This document shows positions 57,919 to 64,000 of a stretch of DNA of 64,000 nt, piece by piece. This DNA is from Aestuariirhabdus haliotis (GTDB lineage: Bacteria > Pseudomonadota > Gammaproteobacteria > Pseudomonadales > Aestuariirhabdaceae). The position numbers were made by a program, and so were the translations under genes. Position 1 is the stretch's first letter. Each line of letters starts with the position of its first letter. Where the stretch lies: the NCBI RefSeq assembly GCF_023509475.1, contig NZ_JAKSDZ010000017.1, positions 1-64,000 on the forward strand. Reading direction: 5' to 3'. A model generated the notes under the pieces. It was not told the origin of the DNA. It was given only the letters and a program-made list of their open reading frames with translations, and ran no database searches.

Positions 57919-58680
57919 ATGCAATTCTCATCCATAGGCAGTGGTAGCAAGGGTAATGGTACCCTGGTTCGCCATGCCGACACCCTGCTGTTAGTCGATT
58001 GTGGTTTTAGTCTTAAGGAGACATTGCTACGGCTCGAAATGCGTGGCGTTACGGCGGATCAGTTAAACGCTGTCTTTGTTACTCATGAGCATGGCGACCA
58101 TATCAAGGGGGTCTCGGGTTTGGCCCGTCGGTATGATCTACCGGTCTACCTCAGTGCTGGCACCCGGTATGTTGGCAAGCTGGAGAAAGTTGACAATATA
58201 CAGGTGATTGCCGACCAGGCACCCGTTGTCATTGGAGATATCGAAGTGCATCCCGTCGCGGTACCGCACGATGCCCGTGAGCCGCTACAGTACCGCTTTT
58301 CTGCCGATCAATGCACTGTCGGGGTATTGACCGACCTGGGTTGTATTACGCGTCATGTGGTCGAATCTTTTCGGTCTTGTGACGGGTTGCTGCTGGAGTG
58401 CAATCATGACCCTTATCTGTTGTCTTCCGGACCTTATCCGCCATCCTTGAAGCGTCGGGTTGCTGGCAGCTACGGGCATCTCAGCAATGAGCAGGCGGCA
58501 GAGCTATTGTCTTTGGTTGACCGACAGCGCCTGCAGCATCTGGTGATTGCTCATATCAGCGAACAAAATAACCTCACTGAGAAGGTTCTTGAGCAGCTGT
58601 TGCCTTATATCGATGAGGCTCGGCTGACCTTTGCTAATCAGGAGCAAGGATTTGACTGGATCAGGGTAACCGCCAGCTGA
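57919..58680 (+). CDS. MBL-fold metallohydrolase (YycJ-like)
   Basis: The 253-residue protein has the metal motif THEHGDHIKGVSGL (His56, His58, Asp60, His61). Later ligands (His in PHDAREP, Asp in LLLECNHDP) follow. YycJ/WalJ-type proteins are suggested to act as 5'-3' exonucleases, but this is not proven. The order dapA-bamC-MBL matches Pseudomonas; purC, which follows there, is absent here. Confidence 0.9.
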   Translation: MQFSSIGSGSKGNGTLVRHADTLLLVDCGFSLKETLLRLEMRGVTADQLNAVFVTHEHGDHIKGVSGLARRYDLPVYLSAGTRYVGKLEKVDNIQVIADQAPVVIGDIEVHPVAVPHDAREPLQYRFSADQCTVGVLTDLGCITRHVVESFRSCDGLLLECNHDPYLLSSGPYPPSLKRRVAGSYGHLSNEQAAELLSLVDRQRLQHLVIAHISEQNNLTEKVLEQLLPYIDEARLTFANQEQGFDWIRVTAS

Positions 58681-59261
58681 TCTTTGAAAGGGTATTCCCT
58701 GACAGTATTTCTCACGGGGCCGAGTTGTTTGGCGTTGTAACCGAACATTTCGCACTACTCGGCGCATAGTCCTCGCTTTGAGTGTTTAGCCACCTATTGT
58801 CCTTAAGCGCTCGTTAGTATTGAGTCAACTGATCCGATGCATGGGTGAGGACTTGTTGTTAAGCCAGCCTTCAGTTGTGCTAGTCAGAAAGGTTGTTCTC
58901 GCGGTCGTTTTCTACCGGTTTTACTGGGCTGTAGGGCTGTTGGCGTATTTTTCTATCCACAATGAGCCAGGGTAGGTGGAAGGGGGCAGGCAGAGAGCCA
59001 TTATAGTTATTTGCTAGTCTTCTTGTGAGAATGATTAAAGCTCCATAACTTGTTGAAAATATTAGGCTTTTTCTGGGGTGGTTGGGTCTAAAGTTGTATT
59101 TTGGTTAAAAAACAATCAATTCGAGGTGGTGGTTATCAAAGTGCGGGATAAGGGTAGTTCTACCGCTGCAATTAACAGACTTATCCACAGAATTTGTGGG
59201 TATTTTACAATTCAGTGACAAGCGCTGGTTAGCCGCTCGAAAGCGGCGCGGTCATCGAGCT
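58681..59261. other. Long gap between the MBL-fold gene and rdgC
   Basis: No gene is found in this 581-base stretch between convergent genes. A perfect DnaA box TTATCCACA lies at 59181-59189, followed by TGTGG, and a near-match CTATCCACA lies near 58953. A terminator for the upstream gene was not recognised. Confidence 0.5.
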
Positions 59262-60179
59262 TTATGCGTTATCCAGCCTGGAGCTATCTTCGCCGCCAAG
59301 CGCTTCAATAACCTGTTCAAGAAGATCGCAAAGGCAGGCACTCATCAGGGAGAAGTCGGCATCAAAACGGCTGGCAGCATCTTCCCCTCCCTGATCGCTG
59401 GCTTGTTCCTGTATCTCCTCGCCAAAGCGCAATCTTTTAAGGCTGAAATCATCATTCAAGAGAAAGGAAAGCTGATCATTCCAGCTTAGAGCCAGTTTGT
59501 TAACCTGCTTTCCGGCGTCGAGGTGAATAGCAATCTCCTCGCCGGTCAAATCATGGCGCTTGCAACGAATAATTCCGCCTTCATCGCCGGGCTCACTGAG
59601 CTCGGCTTCATCGCCTAACTCAAACCCGGCAGGCGTCTGATTGAGCCACCCTGTCATCACGCTAGCTGGAGACTGTTTCAGCGCAGGAGGTACGACCGGT
59701 AGGCTACCCAGGTTGCCGCGCAGATAGCTTACCAGCTCTTCTGCTTTTTTCATGGACGATGCGTCGACCATTAGCAGTCCTTGCCGTGGAGCAATAAAAG
59801 CAAATGTCGTACTGTTGCGCGTAAATGCCCTGGGCATCAACTCGAAGGTGATCTCTTCTTTAAGAGTATCTCGCTCTTTCTTGTAGAGTTTGCGGTGCTC
59901 GGCGTCTTCAATCTGCTGAACTTTTTCAGAGAGTATTTCGCGCACTACGCTGGCGGGTAGTAACTTCTCCTGTTTACGCGCACAGAGCATCAAGTAGCCG
60001 TTAGTGCTGTGTACCAGCAGCTCACTCTGCTTGCCCAGCGGGGGTACCCACCCGAAACTGGATAGATCCTGCTTTCCACAGGGTTTGAAAGCGCCTTCGA
60101 GTAACTGTTTTTCAAGGGACTCTGCGCTGTCGGTAAAGGGCTTCGTGAAACGGTAAACAATCAGATTCTTAAACCACAT
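59262..60179 (-). CDS. rdgC: Recombination-associated protein RdgC
   Basis: The 305-residue ring-forming DNA-binding protein begins MWFKNLIVYRFTKPF, the RdgC start. It carries DLSSFGWVPPLGK and ARKQEKLLPASVVREILSEK. It encircles duplex DNA and limits RecA. An apparent in-frame extension to 60407 reads through the antisense of a tRNA and is not coding. Length is that of E. coli RdgC. Confidence 0.96.
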   Translation of the reverse strand: MWFKNLIVYRFTKPFTDSAESLEKQLLEGAFKPCGKQDLSSFGWVPPLGKQSELLVHSTNGYLMLCARKQEKLLPASVVREILSEKVQQIEDAEHRKLYKKERDTLKEEITFELMPRAFTRNSTTFAFIAPRQGLLMVDASSMKKAEELVSYLRGNLGSLPVVPPALKQSPASVMTGWLNQTPAGFELGDEAELSEPGDEGGIIRCKRHDLTGEEIAIHLDAGKQVNKLALSWNDQLSFLLNDDFSLKRLRFGEEIQEQASDQGGEDAASRFDADFSLMSACLCDLLEQVIEALGGEDSSRLDNA

Positions 60180-60289
60180 AATCGCTGTTCTGTGCTCTCC
60201 AAAATTGGGCGCATATGGTAGCAGAATCGGATTAGCGGGATGGATTTTTTTCTTACTCGAGCGATTTGGAAAAAAGTAGGGGTGAACGG

Positions 60290-60319
60290 TTGCGTTCCAT
60301 TCGGGTTGCTGCGTATAAT
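60290..60319 (+). promoter_or_regulatory. Promoter of the tRNA cluster
   Basis: TTGCGT (60290-60295) and a perfect TATAAT (60314-60319) are 18 bases apart. The GC-rich discriminator CGCGCC after the -10 is typical of stringently controlled stable-RNA promoters. The first tRNA starts 18 bases on. Confidence 0.75.
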
Positions 60320-60337
60320 TCGCGCCGTCCAACACGT

Positions 60338-60413
60338 GGGTGATTAGCTCAGCTGGGAGAGCATCTGCCTTACAAGCAGAGGGTCGGCGGTTCGATCCCG
60401 TCATCACCCACCA
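60338..60413 (+). tRNA. tRNA-Val (anticodon TAC), copy 1
   Basis: The 76-base cloverleaf has acceptor stem GGGTGAT/ATCACCC, D-loop AGCTGGGAGA, anticodon TAC in CTTACAA, T-arm with TTCGATC, and an encoded CCA. Confidence 0.97.
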
Positions 60414-60417
60414 CTTT

Positions 60418-60494
60418 GGAGCGGTAGTTCAGTTGGTTAGAATACCGGCCTGTCACGCCGGGGGTCGCGGGTTCGAGTCCCGTCCGCTCCGCCA
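60418..60494 (+). tRNA. tRNA-Asp (anticodon GTC), copy 1
   Basis: The 77-base cloverleaf has acceptor GGAGCGG/CCGCTCC, anticodon GTC in CTGTCAC, T-arm TTCGAGT and encoded CCA. It starts four bases after tRNA-Val. Confidence 0.97.
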
Positions 60495-60552
60495 TTATTA
60501 ACTCCGGGTTGATAGTGGGGATAGATGTAATGACCTTTATAGAGAAGATTTT

Positions 60553-60628
60553 GGGTGATTAGCTCAGCTGGGAGAGCATCTGCCTTACAAGCAGAGGGTC
60601 GGCGGTTCGATCCCGTCATCACCCACCA
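60553..60628 (+). tRNA. tRNA-Val (anticodon TAC), copy 2
   Basis: The sequence is identical to copy 1 over the whole 76 bases, including CCA. Confidence 0.97.
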
Positions 60629-60637
60629 ATTCTTTTC

Positions 60638-60714
60638 GGAGCGGTAGTTCAGTTGGTTAGAATACCGGCCTGTCACGCCGGGGGTCGCGGGTTCGAGTCC
60701 CGTCCGCTCCGCCA
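60638..60714 (+). tRNA. tRNA-Asp (anticodon GTC), copy 2
   Basis: The sequence is identical to copy 1 over the 77 bases. The spacer after tRNA-Val is nine bases instead of four. Confidence 0.97.
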
Positions 60715-61061
60715 ACTCCCCTGAATCTCTTTTTAGCGTTCTTATTTGCAGTTTAATCTGCAGACTTGAGCTGCGTCTCTTATTGTTTAAAAAGCCTGCT
60801 TCGAGCCTTTACAGGCTGTTTCTCTTCGTGTTATGCACATTACTCATTTTTTTTCTCAGCACAATACTTTATGTAGATAAGCCATTATTTATCTTTTGTT
60901 TGTCCTAACCTATTGAAAAATAAAGAAAAATAAATGATCAAAAAACGTACAATCTGTATTCCTGTGCTTGTTTGTGCAGTTTCAGACGTTTTTTCATATG
61001 TTGTCCCCATATCTATCCACAGATTTTGTGGACAACCTTTTACGCATAAAAAGGGAATTTT
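60715..61061. other. Gap between the tRNA cluster and xni
   Basis: No gene is seen. AGCCTG/CAGGCT (60793-60817) forms a weak hairpin followed by TTTCTCTT and may end the tRNA transcript. CTATCCACA then TGTGGACAA near 61013-61034 is a pair of DnaA-box-like sites in inverted arrangement. Confidence 0.45.
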
Positions 61062-61847
61062 ATGGAGCACGCTGTAGCCCCCGAAGTAAAGCTGTTACTG
61101 ATCGATGGTATGAATTTGGTGCGTCGAATTTATGGTGCCCAACAGTCTGTGGATAAGCTGGAAGAAACCTTATTAGCTTCACTCAGAAGAGCCGTTCGTG
61201 AGTATCAGGCCACCCATCTGATAATGGTTATGGATGGGAGCGGACCTACCTGGCGTCACCAGCTTTATGCTGACTATAAATTGGGACGCAAGCCGATGCC
61301 GGAAGATCTGCAGCGCTTCATGCCAGCATTACTTGAATGGTTGGTCCATCAGGGCGTTGCTCTTATAGATCAGCCTTCTACGGAGGCGGATGATATTATT
61401 ACGGCGCTTGTCATTCGCCTGCAGGGCTTAGCCGTCAAGATCAGGGTGTTATCAACGGATAAGGGCTTTTTGCCACTAATAAATGAACAGGTGTCTGTGA
61501 GAGATCATTTCCGTTCATTTGATTGGAATCATCAGGCGATTCGTGAGCGTTTCGGGGTGTCCCCGGGGTTACTTCGAGATTATTGGGCGCTCTGCGGTGA
61601 CAGCAGTAACCATATCCCCGGGGTCGATGGGGTAGGGCCCAAGAGGGCCAGCGAGCTGATTAATCACTATGGTAGTTTGCGCAATGTGCTGGCTGAAGCG
61701 GAGCAGATGCCCGGCCGTATTGGGGAGCTGTTGAGAGCGCAGCATCAGCAGGCCGATCTGAGTCGCCGTTTGTTGGAGCCAAAAGTGGATTTTCCGTTAA
61801 CCGGCAATTTGCAAAACTATCGAATTGATCCGCGATTGTGTACCTGA
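61062..61847 (+). CDS. xni: Flap endonuclease Xni (ExoIX-like)
   Basis: The 261-residue protein has a 5'-nuclease fold: LLLIDGMNLVRRIYG (Asp15), the STEADDIITAL acidic cluster, VLSTDKGFLPL, and a helix-hairpin-helix HIPGVDGVGPKRASELI. It matches the small Pol I-like 5'-nuclease domain protein Xni and is too short to be DNA polymerase I. The ATG has an AAGGGA site. It converges on prc. Confidence 0.92.
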   Translation: MEHAVAPEVKLLLIDGMNLVRRIYGAQQSVDKLEETLLASLRRAVREYQATHLIMVMDGSGPTWRHQLYADYKLGRKPMPEDLQRFMPALLEWLVHQGVALIDQPSTEADDIITALVIRLQGLAVKIRVLSTDKGFLPLINEQVSVRDHFRSFDWNHQAIRERFGVSPGLLRDYWALCGDSSNHIPGVDGVGPKRASELINHYGSLRNVLAEAEQMPGRIGELLRAQHQQADLSRRLLEPKVDFPLTGNLQNYRIDPRLCT

Positions 61848-61934
61848 GGACAAGAAGTTCCCCGCCGCTGGCAGTACGCTGTATCGACTTCTTGTGGGTT
61901 ATGGATGGCATCTGGGTTGTGGGGACGGCAAAAG

Positions 61935-61960
61935 CAAAAAGCCCGCAGGGTGCGGGCTCT
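61935..61960 (-). terminator. Rho-independent terminator of prc
   Basis: AGCCCGCA and TGCGGGCT form a stem with a GGG loop. On the minus strand it is followed by TTTTTGCTTTT, 25 bases after the prc stop. Confidence 0.78.
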
Positions 61961-61984
61961 TGGCAAGCGTATGCAGGAGTAACG

Positions 61985-64000
61985 TTAGGCCGCGTTGGCC
62001 GCTACTCTTTGCCGCATATTGATGAAATCCAGCAGGATATTACCGGCTTCCTTTACGAACGCGTCTTCATCTTCTTTTTGCTCCTGACGGTGAGGCGCGG
62101 GGCCCTTGTCTTCATTATCGACGTTCAGGGTTTCAAGAGGCGCTTCACCACGAGCCTCCCGGTAGCGATTTTCAATACTCAGCCTCTGTTTCTTGAGGTT
62201 TTCGTACTGATCTTTTCTTGCCTGGCTGTTGAGTAACAGGCTGGTACGTGTGTCCTGCTCTTGGCGCAGCTGGGTTTGCTCCTGTAGATAGGTAAAATCA
62301 GGGTCGTTGGCTGCCCGTTGGTTGTGTCGGCGCTGGAGCTTTTGCAAGTAGGGCTCTGTGGGCTCCAGGCCCATATAGGCGACGGGTCGAATCTGGTCCC
62401 AGGGCAGGGCGTCATCAAGGGCGCTTTCACCAATTTTGCTGCTGTCATAGAGCGACGGGAAGTGGATGTCAGGGACGACGCCTTTGTGCTGGGTGCTTTT
62501 ACCAGAAATGCGGTAGAACTTGGCCAGGGTCAATTTAAGTTGCCCATGGTTGAGTGGTTGTATGGTCTGCACGGTGCCTTTGCCGAAGGTCTGCCCGCCA
62601 ATGATCAGTGCCCGCTGATAGTCCTGCATGGCACCGGCAAAGATCTCTGATGCCGATGCGCTGAGGCGATCGACCAGAACCGCCATGGGGCCGCCATAGA
62701 CCAGATTGCCATCCGGGTCCTGCTGTACATCGATTCGTCCGCGACCGTCTCGTACCAGAACGGTTGGGCCGCCTGGGATAAAGAGACCGGTCAGTTCGTT
62801 GGCTTCTTGCAGTGAGCCGCCACCATTGCCACGAAGATCAACGACCAGACCATCCACGTTTTCTTCTTCCAGTTCTTTAAGGAGGCGTTTTACATCACGG
62901 GTGGTGCTTTTGTAGTTGGGGTCGCCCGCTTGAGCGGCTTTGAAGTCAATGTAGAAAGCCGGGATCTGGATAACGCCCAGCTTATAGGCGTTACCTTCAT
63001 GATCCAGCTCAATCACGCTTTTTTGGGCTGACTGCTCCTCCAGTTTCACCTTTTCACGAGTGATGCTGTAGATGCGAGTGCCACCGCCGTCACCATCTGA
63101 GGGGATCACTTCCAGTTTCACGACTGAGGCTTTAGGGCCTCGGATTAACTGTACGACTTCATCCAGGCGCCAGCCTACGACATCGACGATGTCTCCTGAC
63201 TCTCCCTGGGCTACACCAACGATCTTGTCGGCAGGTTTGAGTTGTCCGGCTTTGTCGGCAGGGCCTTTGGCGACCAGGCTGACTACCTTGGTGTAATCGT
63301 CTTCTGCTTGCAGTACGGCTCCTATGCCTTCGAGGGACAGGCTCATATTAATGTCGAAGTTTTCCGCATTGCGGGGGGAGAAGTATTGGGTGTGAGGGTC
63401 ATAGATGCGAGCAAAGGCGTTGATATAAACCTGAAAGGCATCTTCGCTATTGGCCTGGAACAGGCGATTCAATTGAGAGCGGTAGCGCTTGGTCAATAGC
63501 TCGCTGATCTCGGGGAGTTCTTTTTTGTTCAGCTTAAGGCGCAACACGCTGTCTTTTAGCTGACGTCGCCACAGGTCTTGCAGTTCGGCGGTATCGAGGG
63601 CCCAGGGCATCTCGCTGCGGTCGATTTTGATCGACTCTTCACGGCTGAAGTCCAGGGTCTTAAGTTCAGCATCGGTATGGCTAAGAAGAAAACGCAAGCG
63701 CTCTTCGACACGTTGCTGGTAAATGTTGTAGATGTCGAAGCCGGGTTTTAGATCGCCGGTCTTCAAGGCATTGTCCAGTTCATTCCGATAGGCTTCGAAA
63801 CGTTCAATGTCGCTATGTGTAAAGTGGCTGCGGGCGGGATCAAGGCTGGCAAGGTAGCGATCCAGTATTTTGCTGGAATGCTCGTCATCCAGGGGGATTT
63901 TCTCGTAATGGGCTCGTCGTAGAAGCTGAACCATGTTGACGCTGGCGATCGCCTGTTCGCGAGTGGGTTGTAACTCGGTGAGTTTCTGTTGCTCCGGGGG
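61985..64000 (-). CDS. prc: Tail-specific protease Prc (Tsp), 5' end beyond the window
   Basis: At least 672 residues are coded; the start lies outside the window. The frame continues unbroken to the edge (PPEQQKLTELQPTREQAIASVNMVQLLRRAHYEK). A PDZ domain holds IGAVLQAEDDYTKVVSLVAKGPADKAG. The catalytic Ser lies in DRLSASASEIFAGAMQDYQRA and the Lys in GGQTFGKGTVQTIQPLN. The C-terminal domain is DUF3340-like. Prc removes or degrades periplasmic proteins with nonpolar C-termini and trims peptidoglycan hydrolases. The 5' region is missing, so the signal peptide cannot be checked. Confidence 0.96.
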   Translation of the reverse strand, partial: PPEQQKLTELQPTREQAIASVNMVQLLRRAHYEKIPLDDEHSSKILDRYLASLDPARSHFTHSDIERFEAYRNELDNALKTGDLKPGFDIYNIYQQRVEERLRFLLSHTDAELKTLDFSREESIKIDRSEMPWALDTAELQDLWRRQLKDSVLRLKLNKKELPEISELLTKRYRSQLNRLFQANSEDAFQVYINAFARIYDPHTQYFSPRNAENFDINMSLSLEGIGAVLQAEDDYTKVVSLVAKGPADKAGQLKPADKIVGVAQGESGDIVDVVGWRLDEVVQLIRGPKASVVKLEVIPSDGDGGGTRIYSITREKVKLEEQSAQKSVIELDHEGNAYKLGVIQIPAFYIDFKAAQAGDPNYKSTTRDVKRLLKELEEENVDGLVVDLRGNGGGSLQEANELTGLFIPGGPTVLVRDGRGRIDVQQDPDGNLVYGGPMAVLVDRLSASASEIFAGAMQDYQRALIIGGQTFGKGTVQTIQPLNHGQLKLTLAKFYRISGKSTQHKGVVPDIHFPSLYDSSKIGESALDDALPWDQIRPVAYMGLEPTEPYLQKLQRRHNQRAANDPDFTYLQEQTQLRQEQDTRTSLLLNSQARKDQYENLKKQRLSIENRYREARGEAPLETLNVDNEDKGPAPHRQEQKEDEDAFVKEAGNILLDFINMRQRVAANAA

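Noticed and set aside
60180-60407. Upstream extension of the rdgC frame (MTGSNRRPSACKADALPAE type)
   Set aside because: It is the translated antisense of the tRNA-Val gene, a well-known source of spurious protein predictions.
60437-60715. Minus-strand reading frame (MAERTGLEPATPGVTGRY type)
   Set aside because: It is antisense to the tRNA-Asp and tRNA-Val genes and is a known artefact pattern.
58681-61061. Replication origin suggested by DnaA-like boxes
   Set aside because: There are only scattered boxes and no dnaA, dnaN or gidA genes, nor a clear AT-rich unwinding element.

Overview
The window is a contiguous stretch of a gammaproteobacterial chromosome with moderate GC content. Gene density is high and almost everything is housekeeping. 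The gene order strongly recalls Pseudomonas aeruginosa, as I remember that genome. Three syntenic blocks are recognisable: grxD-bfr-bfd-peroxiredoxin-rnt-pyrC-motY-argG-gloA; purN-purM-DUF2066-perM-hda with wrbA/arsC-like/yihY/acyP/proS/slyX; and the aspS-yebC-ruvCAB-ybgC-tolQRAB-pal-cpoB block followed by nadA-bepA-like-tusA-like-perM-bcp-dapA-bamC. MotY, two OprD-type porins and this order suggest a Pseudomonadales/Oceanospirillales-type (probably aquatic) bacterium. I cannot name the species.

Layout. 1-7800: rhodanese, DUF302, metR, glpK, an orphan FbpC-type ATPase, an orphan molybdopterin oxidoreductase and grxD. 7800-13950: iron storage (bfr, bfd), peroxiredoxin, RNase T, pyrC, motY, argG. 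14020-16200: a periplasmic-sensing diguanylate cyclase between argG and gloA. 16350-22460: gloA, DUF3108, purine genes, DUF2066, a permease and hda. 22500-25910: a four-gene leftward operon (His-rich metal-binding protein, ABC ATPase, FtsX-like permease, DUF3299) behind a long perfect palindrome containing a Zur-type operator. 25930-34290: DUF2069-wrbA-arsC-like, yihY, an uncharacterised 513-residue protein, tlpA-like, acyP, transglycosylase, proS, HIT protein, slyX. 34370-39130: a membrane-bound cold-shock protein, an HU-like protein and two OprD-family porins. 39700-50660: fmdB, aspS, yebC, ruvCAB and the tol-pal operon. 50830-58680: tRNA-Lys, nadA to bamC and an MBL-fold hydrolase. 59260-64000: rdgC, a duplicated tRNA-Val/tRNA-Asp pair, xni, and prc running off the end.

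Working units. RuvA, RuvB and RuvC process Holliday junctions, and a LexA-like box precedes ruvC. YbgC, TolQRAB, Pal and CpoB make up the envelope-constriction system. PurM and PurN are consecutive purine enzymes. Bfr and Bfd store and release iron, with a Fur-like site upstream of bfd. The His-rich operon is best read as a zinc-starvation response.

No phage, insertion sequence, CRISPR array or defence island was seen. The least explained items are the zinc operon and its palindrome, the double-sensor diguanylate cyclase, the 513-residue protein at 28691-30232, the membrane-anchored cold-shock protein, and a possible 29-residue membrane protein at 42849-42938.
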